64,000 nucleotides of DNA from Polaribacter huanghezhanensis (GCF_030444335.1 NZ_CP128595.1:1674001-1738000), one strand, 5' to 3'; shown: positions 26,709 to 38,100, numbered from the stretch's first letter. Notes: generated by a model from the sequence alone, not told the origin. Numbers and translations: made by a program.

Positions 26709-26781
26709 GCCGGTGTAGCTCAGTTGGTAGAGCGCATCCTTGGTAGGGATGAGGTCACGGGTTCAACTCCCGTCGCTGGCT
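26709..26781 (+). tRNA. tRNA-Thr (anticodon GGT)
   Basis: A 73-nt cloverleaf: acceptor GCCGGTG/CGCTGGC (with G-T pairs), anticodon stem CATCC/GGATG with loop TTGGTAG, T-arm with CGGGTTCAACTCCCG. It ends 63 nt before tuf, so tuf mRNA is probably released by tRNA processing. Confidence 0.95.
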
Positions 26782-26844
26782 CAAATAAAAGTAGAATAAA
26801 ATAAACACTAAATATATTTAACTAAGAATTAAAAATTAATAATC

Positions 26845-28029
26845 ATGGCAAAAGGAACTTTCGATCGTTCAAAACCACACTTAAACATTGGTACTATTGG
26901 ACACGTAGATCACGGTAAAACAACTTTAACTGCTGCTATTACAAAAGTATTAGCGGATGCAGGTTTTTCAGAGGCAAAATCATTTGATCAAATTGACAAT
27001 GCTCCAGAAGAGAAAGAAAGAGGGATTACAATTAATACATCTCACGTAGAGTATCAAACTGCTAATCGTCACTACGCTCACGTTGACTGTCCTGGTCACG
27101 CGGATTACGTAAAGAACATGGTAACTGGTGCTGCACAAATGGATGGAGCTATTTTAGTAGTAGCTGCAACTGATGGCCCAATGCCACAAACAAGAGAGCA
27201 TATCTTATTAGGTCGCCAGGTAGGAATTCCTAGAATGGTTGTATTTATGAATAAAGTAGATATGGTTGATGATGAAGAGTTATTAGAATTGGTAGACATG
27301 GAAATTAGAGATTTACTTTCTTTCTATGAATATGATGGAGATAATGGACCTGTTATTGCTGGATCTGCATTAGGTGCATTAAATGGTGAACAAAAATGGG
27401 TTGATTCTGTATTAGAATTAATGGCTGCCGTTGATACTTGGATTGAAGAGCCAAAAAGAGAAGTTGATAAAGATTTCTTAATGCCAATTGAAGATGTATT
27501 CTCAATTACTGGTCGTGGAACTGTAGCTACAGGACGTATCGAAACTGGTATTGCTAACACAGGAGACCCCGTTGAAATTATCGGTATGGGAGCTGGAAAA
27601 TTAACTTCTACGATTACTGGTATTGAAATGTTCCGTCAAATCTTAGATAGAGGTGAGGCTGGAGATAATGCAGGTATTTTATTAAGAGGTATTGATAAAG
27701 AACAAATCAAAAGAGGAATGGTAATCTGTAAGCCAGGTTCTGTAACTCCACACGATAAATTCAAAGCGGAGGTTTATATTCTTAAAAAAGAAGAAGGTGG
27801 ACGTCATACTCCATTTCATAACAACTATCGTCCACAATTCTATGTTAGAACTACGGATGTAACAGGAACAATTACTTTACCAACTGGAGTAGAAATGGTT
27901 ATGCCAGGTGATAACTTAACAATTACTGTTGAGTTACATTCTACAATTGCAATGAACGTAGGTTTACGTTTTGCAATCCGTGAAGGTGGTAGAACAGTTG
28001 GAGCTGGTCAAGTAACTGAAATTCTTTAA
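26845..28029 (+). CDS. tuf: Elongation factor Tu
   Basis: EF-Tu is the GTPase that brings aminoacyl-tRNA to the ribosomal A site. The 394-residue protein is standard. It opens [20 protein letters not shown], has the G1 loop GHVDHGKTT (residues 19-27), the switch segment [18 protein letters not shown], and NKVDM. Domain II and III blocks such as [14 protein letters not shown] and [11 protein letters not shown] are present. It follows four tRNA genes and precedes tRNA-Trp and secE, the same order as the E. coli thrU-tyrU-glyT-thrT-tufB and secE-nusG region. Confidence 0.99.
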   Translation: MAKGTFDRSKPHLNIGTIGHVDHGKTTLTAAITKVLADAGFSEAKSFDQIDNAPEEKERGITINTSHVEYQTANRHYAHVDCPGHADYVKNMVTGAAQMDGAILVVAATDGPMPQTREHILLGRQVGIPRMVVFMNKVDMVDDEELLELVDMEIRDLLSFYEYDGDNGPVIAGSALGALNGEQKWVDSVLELMAAVDTWIEEPKREVDKDFLMPIEDVFSITGRGTVATGRIETGIANTGDPVEIIGMGAGKLTSTITGIEMFRQILDRGEAGDNAGILLRGIDKEQIKRGMVICKPGSVTPHDKFKAEVYILKKEEGGRHTPFHNNYRPQFYVRTTDVTGTITLPTGVEMVMPGDNLTITVELHSTIAMNVGLRFAIREGGRTVGAGQVTEIL

Positions 28030-28052
28030 TTAGAGTTCATTTAATAACATTT

Positions 28053-28089
28053 CAAGGTGCTTCTCAATATATTTTGGGTTAGCACCTTG
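28053..28089 (+). promoter_or_regulatory. Hairpin between tuf and tRNA-Trp
   Basis: CAAGGTGCT (28053-28061) and AGCACCTTG (28081-28089) are perfect complements with a 19-nt loop, ending 5 nt before the mature tRNA-Trp. Only a short TGTTT follows, so partial termination or RNA processing is more likely than full termination. Confidence 0.6.
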
Positions 28090-28094
28090 TGTTT

Positions 28095-28167
28095 ACGGGC
28101 GTAGCTCAGCTGGTAGAGCACTGGTCTCCAAAACCAGGTGTCGGGAGTTCGAGTCTCTCCGCCCGTG
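28095..28167 (+). tRNA. tRNA-Trp (anticodon CCA)
   Basis: A 73-nt cloverleaf: acceptor ACGGGCG/CGCCCGT, D-arm TAGCTCAGCTGGTAGAGCA, anticodon stem CTGGT/ACCAG with loop CTCCAAA, T-arm GGGAGTTCGAGTCTCTC. Discriminator G. It precedes secE by 15 nt. Confidence 0.96.
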
Positions 28168-28182
28168 CAAATAACTAATAAT

Positions 28183-28371
28183 ATGATAAAATATATCAAA
28201 GAATCATTTGAAGAATTAGGGAACCATGTAACATGGTTGCCTAGAGATGAGGCACAAAAATCAACGGTAGTGGTTGCTGTGTTTACAATAGTATTTGCAT
28301 TGGCAGTTTTTGCTGTTGATTACGTTTTTCAATTAGGCTTAGATAACTTTTTTACCATGTTTAATAATTAA
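28183..28371 (+). CDS. secE: Preprotein translocase subunit SecE
   Basis: SecE is a 62-residue, single-helix subunit of the SecYEG channel. It begins MIKYIKESFEELGNHVTWL, has the conserved amphipathic EELGNHVTWLPRDEAQKST segment and one hydrophobic helix (VVVAVFTIVFALAVFAVDYVF). The ATG at 28183 was chosen; extending the frame upstream would run into tRNA-Trp. It is 2 nt upstream of nusG, the universal secE-nusG order. Confidence 0.95.
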   Translation: MIKYIKESFEELGNHVTWLPRDEAQKSTVVVAVFTIVFALAVFAVDYVFQLGLDNFFTMFNN

Positions 28372-28373
28372 TT

Positions 28374-28925
28374 ATGGCTGATTCAGTTAAAAAGTGGTAC
28401 GTAGTTAGAGCAATTGGTGGTCAAGAAAATAAAGTAAAAGCTTATATCGAAACTGAAATAGCAAGGCTAGGCTTGTCTGATTATGTTGATCAGGTTTTAG
28501 TACCAAAAGAAAAAGTTATACAAATTAGAGACGGAAAAAAAATACACAAAGAAAGAGTGTATTTTCCTGGTTATATAATGGTAGAAGCTAATTTAGCGGG
28601 AGAAGTTCCTCACGTAATTAAATCTGTAACTGGTGTTATTGGTTTTTTAGGTGAAACAAAAGGTGGTTCTCCAGTTCCATTAAGAAAATCAGAAGTGAAT
28701 AGAATGTTAGGTAAAGTTGATGAACTTTCAGTTCAGGACGATAATGTTTCTATTCCTTATATTATTGGAGAAACAGTAAAAGTTGTTGATGGTCCATTTA
28801 ATGGATTTGACGGTACTGTTGAAAAAATAAATGAAGAGAAAAGAAAACTTGAGGTTATGGTGAAGATTTTTGGACGTAAAACTCCATTAGAATTAAGCTA
28901 TATGCAAGTAGATAAAATTTCATAA
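28374..28925 (+). CDS. nusG: Transcription termination/antitermination protein NusG
   Basis: This is a 183-residue NusG. The NGN domain starts KKWYVVRAIGGQENKVKAYI and includes VYFPGYIMVEA. The C-terminal KOW domain contains GETVKVVDGPFNGFDGTVEK and RKTPLELSYMQVDKI. NusG binds RNA polymerase beta-prime and couples to the ribosome or Rho. It lies between secE and rplK in the usual order. It is slightly longer in the linker than E. coli NusG. Confidence 0.97.
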   Translation: MADSVKKWYVVRAIGGQENKVKAYIETEIARLGLSDYVDQVLVPKEKVIQIRDGKKIHKERVYFPGYIMVEANLAGEVPHVIKSVTGVIGFLGETKGGSPVPLRKSEVNRMLGKVDELSVQDDNVSIPYIIGETVKVVDGPFNGFDGTVEKINEEKRKLEVMVKIFGRKTPLELSYMQVDKIS

Positions 28926-28945
28926 TTGTTACACAAATAGAAATT

Positions 28946-28976
28946 GATTTTTAATCGCTTCCACGATTCAAAAATC
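28946..28976 (+). promoter_or_regulatory. Hairpin in the nusG-rplK spacer
   Basis: GATTTTTAATCG (28946-28957) pairs with CGATTCAAAAATC (28964-28976) with a single-base bulge and a 6-nt loop, 20 nt upstream of rplK. No U-tract follows. It could be a processing site or a translational control element for the L11-L1 unit. Confidence 0.45.
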
Positions 28977-28995
28977 TTAAACTAAAGTTTAAAAA

Positions 28996-29433
28996 ATGGC
29001 AAAAGAAGTAAGTAAGGTTGTTAAATTACAAGTGCGTGGAGGATCAGCAAATCCTTCTCCACCAGTTGGACCTGCTTTAGGTGCTGCCGGAGTTAACATC
29101 ATGGAGTTCTGTAAGCAATTTAATGCTAGAACTCAAGATAAGCAAGGGAAAGTTTTACCAGTAGCAATTACTGTGTATAAAGACAAATCTTTTGACTTTG
29201 TTGTTAAAACTCCACCAGCTGCAGTACAATTATTAGAAGCAGCAAAAATTAAAAAAGGTTCTGGAGAGCCTAACCGTAAGAAAGTAGCTAAAGTTTCTTG
29301 GGATCAAATTAAAGTTATTGCAGAAGACAAAATGGTAGATTTAAATGCATTTACAGTTGAGTCAGCAATGAAAATGATTGCAGGTACAGCTCGTTCTATG
29401 GGATTAACAGTAACAGGAAACGCTCCAGCTTAA
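28996..29433 (+). CDS. rplK: 50S ribosomal protein uL11
   Basis: Ribosomal protein L11 of the GTPase-associated centre. The 145 residues include [20 protein letters not shown], the proline-rich hinge, and the RNA-binding C-terminal part ending [11 protein letters not shown]. Length and sequence are standard. First gene of the rplKAJL-rpoBC run, 70 nt after nusG. Confidence 0.98.
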   Translation: MAKEVSKVVKLQVRGGSANPSPPVGPALGAAGVNIMEFCKQFNARTQDKQGKVLPVAITVYKDKSFDFVVKTPPAAVQLLEAAKIKKGSGEPNRKKVAKVSWDQIKVIAEDKMVDLNAFTVESAMKMIAGTARSMGLTVTGNAPA

Positions 29434-29454
29434 ATTTAATAACGGTTATTCAAA

Positions 29455-30144
29455 ATGGCAAAATTAACAAAAAAGCGAAAAGAAGCAAGCGCAAAATTAG
29501 ATAGTACAAAGTCTTATTCTGTAAGTGAAGCTTCAGCTTTAATAAAAGAAATAACAAATGTAAAATTTGATGCATCTGTAGATTTAGCAATACGTTTAGG
29601 AGTTGATCCTCGTAAAGCAAATCAAATGGTTCGTGGTGTTGTAACATTACCTCACGGAACAGGTAAAGATGTAAAAGTTTTAGCATTGGTTACTCCAGAT
29701 AAAGAAGCAGAAGCTACAGAAGCTGGTGCAGATTATGTTGGATTAGATGAGTACCTTCAAAAAATTAAAGGAGGATGGACAGATGTTGATGTAATTATTA
29801 CGATGCCAAGTGTTATGGGGAAATTAGGTCCTTTAGGTCGTGTTTTAGGACCAAGAGGTTTAATGCCTAACCCAAAGACTGGTACAGTAACAATGGATGT
29901 TGCTAAAGCTGTTGCAGATGTAAAAGCTGGTAAAATTGACTTTAAAGTTGATAAAACTGGTATTGTACATGCAGCAATTGGTAAAACATCATTCGACGCT
30001 GATAAAATTGCAGATAATGCAAATGAATTAATACAAACAATTGTTAAATTGAAACCTACTACAGCAAAAGGAGTATACATTAAAAGTGTATTTATGTCTA
30101 GTACAATGAGCCCTAGTGTTGCAGTTGAAGTAAAAGCAGTTTAA
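29455..30144 (+). CDS. rplA: 50S ribosomal protein uL1
   Basis: The L1-stalk protein, 229 residues. It has [20 protein letters not shown], the signature [20 protein letters not shown] followed by PNPKTGT, and the C-terminal [17 protein letters not shown]1 typically represses its own operon by binding an mRNA copy of its rRNA site. It is 21 nt downstream of rplK. Confidence 0.98.
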   Translation: MAKLTKKRKEASAKLDSTKSYSVSEASALIKEITNVKFDASVDLAIRLGVDPRKANQMVRGVVTLPHGTGKDVKVLALVTPDKEAEATEAGADYVGLDEYLQKIKGGWTDVDVIITMPSVMGKLGPLGRVLGPRGLMPNPKTGTVTMDVAKAVADVKAGKIDFKVDKTGIVHAAIGKTSFDADKIADNANELIQTIVKLKPTTAKGVYIKSVFMSSTMSPSVAVEVKAV

Positions 30145-30155
30145 TCTTAGAAATT

Positions 30156-30671
30156 ATGACAAGAGAAGAAAAATCACAAGTAATCCAAGATTTAACAGCT
30201 AAGCTAGCAGATTCTAATATTATCTATTTAGCAGATATTTCAGGTTTAAATGCTTTAGCTACTTCTAATTTAAGAAGAGCTTGTTTTAAAGCAAACGTAA
30301 AACTAGCAGTTGTTAAAAATACATTGCTTTCAAAAGCAATGGAAGCATCTGATAAAGATTTCGGAGAGTTACCAAATGTATTAAAAGGAAATACTTCTAT
30401 TATGATTGCTGAAGCATCTAATGCGCCAGCAAAAGTAATTAAAGAGTTCAGAAAAAAATCAGACAAGCCTGTATTAAAAGGCGCTTTTGTTGAAGAGTCT
30501 ATTTATGTTGGTGATGACCAATTAGATACACTAGTTAACATTAAGTCTAAAGAAGAACTTATTGGAGATATTATTACCTTATTACAATCACCAGCTAAAA
30601 ATGTTATTTCAGCATTGCAGTCTAGTGGTCAAAAACTTTCTGGTATTCTTACAACATTATCAGAAAAATAA
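30156..30671 (+). CDS. rplJ: 50S ribosomal protein uL10
   Basis: L10 is the base of the stalk that carries L7/L12 dimers. The 171-residue protein has the family opening (TREEKSQVIQDLTAKLADSN), the segment NLRRACFKANVKLAVVKNTL and a C-terminal helix for L12 binding (ITLLQSPAKNVISALQSSG). It starts 11 nt after rplA. No separate L10 leader structure is visible in that short gap. Confidence 0.97.
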   Translation: MTREEKSQVIQDLTAKLADSNIIYLADISGLNALATSNLRRACFKANVKLAVVKNTLLSKAMEASDKDFGELPNVLKGNTSIMIAEASNAPAKVIKEFRKKSDKPVLKGAFVEESIYVGDDQLDTLVNIKSKEELIGDIITLLQSPAKNVISALQSSGQKLSGILTTLSEK

Positions 30672-30722
30672 GTACGCGCACTAATAAACTATAATAAATA
30701 AAATTTTTAAAAAACAATTAAA

Positions 30723-31097
30723 ATGGCAGATTTAAAAGATTTCGCAGAGCAATTAGTTAACTTAACAGTAAAAGAAGTTAATGATTTAGCTACTATTTTA
30801 AAAGACGAATATGGTATTGAGCCTGCAGCAGCAGCTGTAGTAGCTGGACCAGCAGCAGGTGGTGCTGACGCAGGAGCTGAAGAGCAAACTGAATTCGATG
30901 TAATCTTAACAGCAGCAGGTGGTTCTAAACTAGCAGTTGTAAAATTAGTTAAGGAATTAACTGGATTAGGATTAAAAGAAGCTAAAGGTATCGTTGATAG
31001 TGCACCAGCACCAATCAAAGAAGGTATCTCTAAAGATGAAGCTGAAGGGCTTAAAGCATCTTTAGAAGAAGCAGGAGCTGAGGTTGAGCTTAAATAA
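30723..31097 (+). CDS. rplL: 50S ribosomal protein bL7/L12
   Basis: The stalk protein that recruits translational GTPases; 124 residues. It has an N-terminal dimerisation part ([20 protein letters not shown]), an alanine/glycine-rich hinge (about 36-56) and the C-terminal domain with VIKLTA-like [20 protein letters not shown] and [20 protein letters not shown]. It is followed by a long hairpin (31122-31160) before rpoB. Confidence 0.98.
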   Translation: MADLKDFAEQLVNLTVKEVNDLATILKDEYGIEPAAAAVVAGPAAGGADAGAEEQTEFDVILTAAGGSKLAVVKLVKELTGLGLKEAKGIVDSAPAPIKEGISKDEAEGLKASLEEAGAEVELK

Positions 31098-31121
31098 GCT
31101 TTAAGAGCTTAAACAAACTTA

Positions 31122-31160
31122 GGTTTAGGTCTGTAGAACAAGCGTTCTTAGACCTAAACC
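31122..31160 (+). promoter_or_regulatory. Long hairpin in the rplL-rpoB spacer
   Basis: GGTTTAGGTCT (31122-31132) pairs perfectly with AGACCTAAACC (31150-31160); an inner helix GAAC/GTTC (36-39 with 44-47 of the same block) closes a 4-nt loop. No T-run follows. The rplL-rpoB gap in E. coli also holds an attenuator and RNase III site, so a similar role in setting the ribosomal protein to polymerase ratio is plausible. Confidence 0.6.
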
Positions 31161-31221
31161 ATTTTGTGTATATATTCGTTTTATATTTTATTATCGATTT
31201 TAATCAAAAAAAATTTCTCTT

Positions 31222-34200
31222 TTGACAACGAAAAACACTACTGAAAGAATAAACTTCGCGTCAGCAAAATTGGGAACTGATTATCCAGATTTTTTGGATA
31301 TTCAAGTAAAATCATTCCAAGATTTTTTCCAATTACAAACAAAAGCTGAAGAGCGTGGTGAAGAAGGTTTGTATAAAACTTTCATGGATAATTTTCCAAT
31401 TACAGATACACGTAATAATTTTGTGTTAGAATTCTTAGACTACTTTGTAGATCCTCCAAGATATAGCATTCAAGAATGTATAGAAAGAGGTTTAACACAC
31501 AGTGTTCCTCTTAAAGCGCGTTTAAAATTATACTGTACAGATCCAGAACACGAAGATTTCGAAACCATCGTACAAGATGTTTATTTAGGAACTATTCCTT
31601 ATATGACAAACTCTGGTACGTTCGTAATCAATGGAGCAGAAAGAGTTGTAGTTTCTCAATTACACAGATCTCCAGGTGTATTCTTCGGACAATCATTCCA
31701 CGCAAACGGAACCAAGTTATACTCTGCAAGAGTAATTCCTTTTAAAGGATCTTGGATAGAATTTGCAACTGATATCAATCAAGTAATGTATGCTTATATT
31801 GATAGAAAGAAAAAATTACCAGTAACAACATTATTTAGAGCAATCGGTTTCGAAAGAGATAAAGATATTCTAGAGATTTTTGATTTAGCAGAAGAAGTAA
31901 AAGTTTCTAAAGCTGGATTAAAAAAAGTATTAGGACGTAAATTAGCGGCTAGAGTTTTAAAAACTTGGCACGAAGATTTCGTTGATGAAGATACTGGAGA
32001 AGTAGTGTCAATTGAAAGAAATGAAATTATCTTTGATAGAGATACTATTATAGAGAAAGACCATATTGATGAGATTATCGAATCGGGTGTAAAAACAGTG
32101 TTATTACACAAAGAAGATCATCAAATGGGCGATTATGCTATTATTCATAATACGCTACAAAAAGATCCAACAAACTCAGAAAAAGAGGCTGTTGAACATA
32201 TTTATAGACAATTACGTAATGCTGAGCCGCCAGATGAGGAAACAGCAAGAGGTATTATTGATAAATTATTCTTTTCTGAACAACGTTACAATTTAGGTGA
32301 AGTTGGTCGTTTTAGAATGAATACAAAACTTCAGTTAGACGAACCGATTGATCAAAAAGTATTGACAAAAAATGATATTATTACCATCATTAAATACTTA
32401 ATTGAATTGATCAATTCTAAAGCAGAAGTAGATGATATTGATCACTTATCTAACCGTCGTGTTAGAACTGTAGGTGAGCAATTGGCTGGTCAGTTTGGTG
32501 TTGGTTTAGCTCGTATGGCTCGTACAATTCGTGAAAGAATGAATGTACGTGACAACGAAGTATTTACTCCAATTGATTTGATCAACGCAAAAACATTATC
32601 ATCAGTAATTAACTCATTCTTTGGTACCAACCAGTTATCTCAATTTATGGATCAAACAAATCCATTAGCAGAGATTACACATAAGCGTCGTTTATCGGCT
32701 CTTGGACCTGGAGGTTTATCAAGAGAAAGAGCAGGATTTGAGGTGCGTGATGTTCACTATACACATTACGGTCGTTTATGTCCAATTGAAACTCCAGAGG
32801 GACCAAATATTGGATTAATATCTTCTTTAGCTGTGTTTGCAAAAGTAAACAACTTAGGATTTATTGAAACTCCATATGTAAAAGTTGCTGAAGGAAATGT
32901 AGACGCTAATAAAGAACACATCTACTTAAGTGCGGAGGAAGAAGAAGGAATGAAGTTTGCGCAATCTAATGTAGAAGTTGATGCAAAAAGAAATATTGTT
33001 GGAGACAGAGTTATTTCACGTGAAGGTGGTGATTTTCCAGTAGTTACTCCAAATGAAATTGATTATATGGACGTTGCTCCAAATCAAATCGCTTCTATTT
33101 CAGCTTCATTAATTCCATTTTTAGAGCATGATGATGCGAATAGAGCTTTGATGGGATCGAACATGATGCGTCAAGCAGTTCCATTATTAAGACCAGAATC
33201 TCCAATTGTTGGTACTGGTTTAGAGCGAAGAGTTGCAAAAGATTCTAGAATCTTAATCAATGCAGAAGGAGCAGGAGTTGTAGAATATGTAGATGCAAAT
33301 AAAATTACAATTAAGTACGATAGATCTGACGAAGAAAGAATGGTAAGTTTTGATTCTGATGAAATATCTTACAACTTAATTAAATTTAGAAAAACCAATC
33401 AAGGTACTTGTATCAACTTAAAACCGATTGTAAAAAAGGGAGATAGAGTTACAGAAGGACAAGTTCTTTGTGAAGGGTATGCAACACAAAAAGGAGAGTT
33501 AGCTTTAGGAAGAAATATGAAAGTAGCCTTTATGCCTTGGAAAGGGTATAACTTTGAGGACGCAATTGTAATTTCTGAAAAAGTAGTTCGTGAAGATATT
33601 TTTACATCAATTCATATTGATGAATATTCTTTAGATGTTAGAGATACAAAATTGGGAACTGAAGAGTTAACGAATGATATTCCTAATGTTTCTGAAGAAG
33701 CGACAAAAGATCTTGATGAAAACGGAATGATTCGTATTGGAGCAGAAGTAAATCCTGGTGATATTTTAATTGGGAAAATTACACCAAAAGGAGAATCAGA
33801 TCCAACTCCAGAAGAAAAATTATTACGTGCAATTTTTGGTGATAAAGCCGGTGATGTAAAAGATGCATCATTAAAAGCTTCTCCATCATTAAGAGGTGTA
33901 GTAATTGATAAAAAATTATTTAGAAGAGCAGTTAAAGATAAAACAAAGAGAGCAAGAGACAAAGAAGCAATTATTGCTTTAGAAAGTTCGTTTGTTACTA
34001 AGTTTGAAATTTTAAAAGATCAATTAGTTGAAAAACTTTTTGCGTTGATTAGCGGAAAAACTTCTCAAGGTGTATTTAATGATTTAGGTGAAGAAGTACT
34101 TCCAAAAGGAAAGAAGTTTACCTTAAAAATGTTAAACTCTGTTGAAGATTATGCGCATTTAACTCAAGGGTCTTGGACAACTGATAAAGATTTAAACAAA

Positions 34201-35037
34201 TCTGTAGGAGAATTAGTTCATAATTATAAAATTAAAGTAAACGATTTACAAGGTAATTTACGTCGTGAAAAGTTTACAATTTCTGTAGGAGATGAATTAC
34301 CAGCCGGAATTTTAAAACTAGCTAAAGTTTATGTTGCTAAAAAACGTAAATTAAAAGTAGGTGATAAAATGGCAGGTCGTCACGGAAATAAAGGTATTGT
34401 TGCTCGTATTGTTAGAGCAGAAGACATGCCTTTCTTAGAAGACGGAACTCCAGTAGATATCGTTTTAAATCCATTAGGTGTACCATCTCGTATGAACATT
34501 GGTCAGATTTATGAAACTGTTCTTGGTTGGGCAGGTCAAAAATTAGGAACTAAATATGCAACACCAATTTTTGATGGAGCATCTTTAGATCAAATCAACG
34601 AAATTACAGATGATGCTGGTGTACCTAGATTTGGACATACGTATTTATATGATGGTGGAACAGGAAAACGTTTCGATCAACCAGCAACAGTTGGTATCAT
34701 TTATATGATTAAGTTAGGACACATGATTGAGGATAAAATGCACGCGCGTTCTATTGGTCCTTATTCACTAATTACACAACAACCATTAGGAGGTAAAGCT
34801 CAATTTGGAGGTCAGCGTTTTGGAGAGATGGAAGTTTGGGCATTAGAAGCATATGGTGCATCTAGTATCTTAAGAGAAATCTTAACAGTAAAATCGGATG
34901 ACGTGTTAGGAAGAGCTAAAACGTACGAGGCTATTGTTAAAGGTGAAGAAATGCCAGAACCTGGTTTACCAGAATCATTTAACGTATTAATGCACGAACT
35001 GAAAGGTTTAGGATTAAACGTTCAATTAGAAGAATAA
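31222..35037 (+). CDS. rpoB: DNA-directed RNA polymerase subunit beta
   Basis: The catalytic beta subunit, 1271 residues, complete. The start is TTG at 31222; there is no ATG nearby and homologues begin at the same place (TERINFAS). The rifampicin region [20 protein letters not shown] (473-492) has the wild-type residues Asp477, His487 and Ser492 (E. coli 516, 526, 531). The active-site blocks [15 protein letters not shown] and [15 protein letters not shown] are present. It ends with the standard beta C-terminus [17 protein letters not shown]. It lies between rplL and rpoC, each side separated by a hairpin-bearing spacer. Confidence 0.99.
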   Translation: MTTKNTTERINFASAKLGTDYPDFLDIQVKSFQDFFQLQTKAEERGEEGLYKTFMDNFPITDTRNNFVLEFLDYFVDPPRYSIQECIERGLTHSVPLKARLKLYCTDPEHEDFETIVQDVYLGTIPYMTNSGTFVINGAERVVVSQLHRSPGVFFGQSFHANGTKLYSARVIPFKGSWIEFATDINQVMYAYIDRKKKLPVTTLFRAIGFERDKDILEIFDLAEEVKVSKAGLKKVLGRKLAARVLKTWHEDFVDEDTGEVVSIERNEIIFDRDTIIEKDHIDEIIESGVKTVLLHKEDHQMGDYAIIHNTLQKDPTNSEKEAVEHIYRQLRNAEPPDEETARGIIDKLFFSEQRYNLGEVGRFRMNTKLQLDEPIDQKVLTKNDIITIIKYLIELINSKAEVDDIDHLSNRRVRTVGEQLAGQFGVGLARMARTIRERMNVRDNEVFTPIDLINAKTLSSVINSFFGTNQLSQFMDQTNPLAEITHKRRLSALGPGGLSRERAGFEVRDVHYTHYGRLCPIETPEGPNIGLISSLAVFAKVNNLGFIETPYVKVAEGNVDANKEHIYLSAEEEEGMKFAQSNVEVDAKRNIVGDRVISREGGDFPVVTPNEIDYMDVAPNQIASISASLIPFLEHDDANRALMGSNMMRQAVPLLRPESPIVGTGLERRVAKDSRILINAEGAGVVEYVDANKITIKYDRSDEERMVSFDSDEISYNLIKFRKTNQGTCINLKPIVKKGDRVTEGQVLCEGYATQKGELALGRNMKVAFMPWKGYNFEDAIVISEKVVREDIFTSIHIDEYSLDVRDTKLGTEELTNDIPNVSEEATKDLDENGMIRIGAEVNPGDILIGKITPKGESDPTPEEKLLRAIFGDKAGDVKDASLKASPSLRGVVIDKKLFRRAVKDKTKRARDKEAIIALESSFVTKFEILKDQLVEKLFALISGKTSQGVFNDLGEEVLPKGKKFTLKMLNSVEDYAHLTQGSWTTDKDLNKSVGELVHNYKIKVNDLQGNLRREKFTISVGDELPAGILKLAKVYVAKKRKLKVGDKMAGRHGNKGIVARIVRAEDMPFLEDGTPVDIVLNPLGVPSRMNIGQIYETVLGWAGQKLGTKYATPIFDGASLDQINEITDDAGVPRFGHTYLYDGGTGKRFDQPATVGIIYMIKLGHMIEDKMHARSIGPYSLITQQPLGGKAQFGGQRFGEMEVWALEAYGASSILREILTVKSDDVLGRAKTYEAIVKGEEMPEPGLPESFNVLMHELKGLGLNVQLEE

Positions 35038-35049
35038 CAAACAGTGAAA

Positions 35050-35081
35050 TGTCATCAAGTCTTTTTTAAGGCTTGATGACA
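35050..35081 (+). promoter_or_regulatory. 14-bp hairpin in the rpoB-rpoC spacer
   Basis: TGTCATCAAGTCTT (35050-35063) and AAGGCTTGATGACA (35068-35081) form a continuous 14-bp stem (one G-T pair) with a TTTT loop, 13 nt after the rpoB stop. A second small stem (CCTC/GAGG, 35098-35109) follows. No T-tract after the large stem, so processing or mRNA stability is more likely than termination. Confidence 0.6.
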
Positions 35082-35142
35082 ATCATATATTTAGAAGCCT
35101 CTTTAGAGGTCATTTTTACAATTTTAATTCGAATCCATTACC

Positions 35143-38100
35143 ATGGCAAGAAAAAACGAGAAGTACACTGTAAAAAAGTTTAATAAAATCTCAATTGGAT
35201 TATCATCTCCAGAAGCTATTCTAGGAATCTCTAGAGGAGAGGTGTTAAAACCAGAAACAATTAATTACCGTACACACAAACCAGAAAGAGATGGTTTATT
35301 TTGTGAGCGTATTTTTGGTCCTGTAAAAGACTTTGAATGTGCTTGTGGTAAATATAAAAGAATTCGCTACAAAGGAATCGTTTGTGACCGATGTGGTGTA
35401 GAAGTAACAGAAAAGAAAGTACGTAGAGATAGAGTAGGACACATTAATTTGGTAGTTCCTGTTGCTCATATCTGGTACTTTAGATCATTGCCTAACAAAA
35501 TGGGATACCTTTTAGGGTTGCCATCTAAAAAGTTAGACATGATTATCTATTACGAGCGTTACGTAGTAATTGCTCCAGGTATTGCAAAAAATGCTGAAGG
35601 AGAACCATTACAAAAAATGGACTTCTTAACAGAAGAAGAATACTTAGATATTGCAGAATCAATTCCGCAAGAAAATCAATATTTAGATGATTCTGACCCA
35701 AACAAGTTTATCGCTAAAATGGGAGCAGAATGTTTAATTGATTTGTTAGCTCGTATCGATTTAGATGAACTTTCTTATGAATTAAGACATAAAGCAAATA
35801 CAGAAACGTCTAAACAACGTAAAACGGAAGCATTAAAACGTTTAAATGTTGTTGAAGCATTTAGAGACTCTAATAAAGAAAGAGAAAACAAGCCAGAATG
35901 GATGATTATGAAGGCAGTTCCGGTGATTCCACCAGAATTACGTCCATTAGTGCCATTAGATGGTGGTCGTTTTGCAACTTCAGATTTAAATGATTTATAC
36001 AGAAGAGTTATTATCAGAAACAACCGTTTGAAAAGGTTGGTTGAGATCAAAGCTCCAGAAGTTATTTTACGGAATGAAAAACGTATGTTACAAGAATCAG
36101 TAGATTCATTATTTGACAACACACGTAAATCATCAGCAGTAAAAACAGAATCTAACAGACCATTAAAATCGTTGTCAGATTCATTAAAAGGGAAACAAGG
36201 ACGTTTCCGTCAAAACTTACTTGGTAAGCGTGTTGATTATTCTGCACGTTCTGTAATTGTTGTTGGACCAGAATTAAAGTTATCGGAATGTGGTATCCCA
36301 AAGGAAATGGCAGCCGAATTATACAAGCCTTTTGTAATTAGAAAGTTAATAGAAAGAGGAATTGTAAAAACTGTAAAATCTGCAAAGAAAATAATTGATA
36401 GAAAAGAGCCTGTAGTTTGGGATATTTTAGAGAATGTTTTAAAAGGACATCCTGTATTATTAAACCGTGCTCCAACGCTTCACCGTTTAGGAATCCAAGC
36501 TTTTCAACCAAAATTAATTGAAGGAAAAGCAATTCAATTACACCCATTAGTGTGTACGGCATTTAACGCCGATTTTGATGGAGATCAAATGGCAGTACAT
36601 TTACCATTAGGACCAGAAGCTATTTTAGAAGCACAATTATTAATGTTGGCTTCTCACAATATCTTAAATCCTGCAAATGGTGCTCCAGTAACAGTTCCTT
36701 CTCAGGATATGGTACTTGGATTGTACTATATGACAAAAGAAAGAATCTCTACTCCAGAAGTTCCAATTAAAGGAGAAGGCTTGACTTTTTATTCACCAGA
36801 AGAAGTAAACATTGCTTTTAACGAAGAAATGGTTGATTTGAATGCTGGAATTAAAGTAAGAACTTACGATATTGATGAAAATGGAGAACAAGTTCGAAAA
36901 ATTATTAAAACAACAGTTGGTAGAGTTTTATTCAACGAAGTTGTACCAGCAAAAGCTGGATATATTAATGACGTATTAACTAAAAAATCTTTAAGAGGTA
37001 TTATTGGTGGAATTTTAAAAGCTACTGATATCCCTACCACAGGAGAATTTTTAGATAATATTAAAAACATGGGATATAAGTTTGCATTCCAAGGAGGTTT
37101 ATCATTTAGTTTAGGTGATATTATTATTCCTGAAGAAAAAACATCAATGATTGCTGAAGCGAATGAAGAAGTAGATGTTATTATTGCAAACTATAACATG
37201 GGAATGTTAACAAACAAAGAACGTTACAATCAGGTAATTGACATTTGGGGTTCTACGAACAACAGATTAACAGAGTTATCGATGAAACGTTTGCGTGAAG
37301 ATCAACAAGGGTTTAACTCAGTGTACATGATGCTAGATTCTGGAGCGAGGGGTTCTAAAGAACAAATCCGTCAGTTAACAGGTATGCGTGGATTAATGGC
37401 AAAACCTAAAAAATCTACTGCAGGTGGTGGAGAAATTATTGAGAATCCAATTCTTTCTAACTTTAAGGAAGGGTTATCGATTCTTGAATACTTTATCTCA
37501 ACACACGGTGCTCGTAAAGGATTAGCCGATACAGCATTAAAAACTGCCGATGCAGGTTATTTAACGCGTCGTTTAGTAGATGTTTCTCAAGATGTAATTA
37601 TCAACGAACAAGATTGTGGTACTTTAAGAGGTTTAGAAGTTATGCCATTAAAGAAAAATGATGAAATCGTTGAGTCATTAGCTGAAAGAATTGAAGGACG
37701 TGTTTCTTTACAAAATGTATACGCTCCATTAACAGATGATTTATTAGTAAACGCTGGAGAAGAAATTTCTTCGAATATAGCAGATGCTATACATGCAGCA
37801 GGAATCGATAGAATTCAAGTTCGTTCTGCTTTAACTTGTGAGTCAACTAAAGGAATTTGTGCAAAATGTTACGGACAGAGTTTATCTACCCGTAATAAAG
37901 TACAAATTGGAGAAGCAGTTGGTGTAATTGCAGCGCAATCTATTGGAGAACCAGGTACACAGTTAACATTAAGAACTTTCCACGTTGGTGGGGTTGCTGG
38001 AAATATTTCTGAGGATAATAAGTTAACAGCAAACTTTGATGGTAAAATTTCAATAGAAGATTTACGAACAGTAAAAGGTAAAGATGCAAGTGGGGATGAA

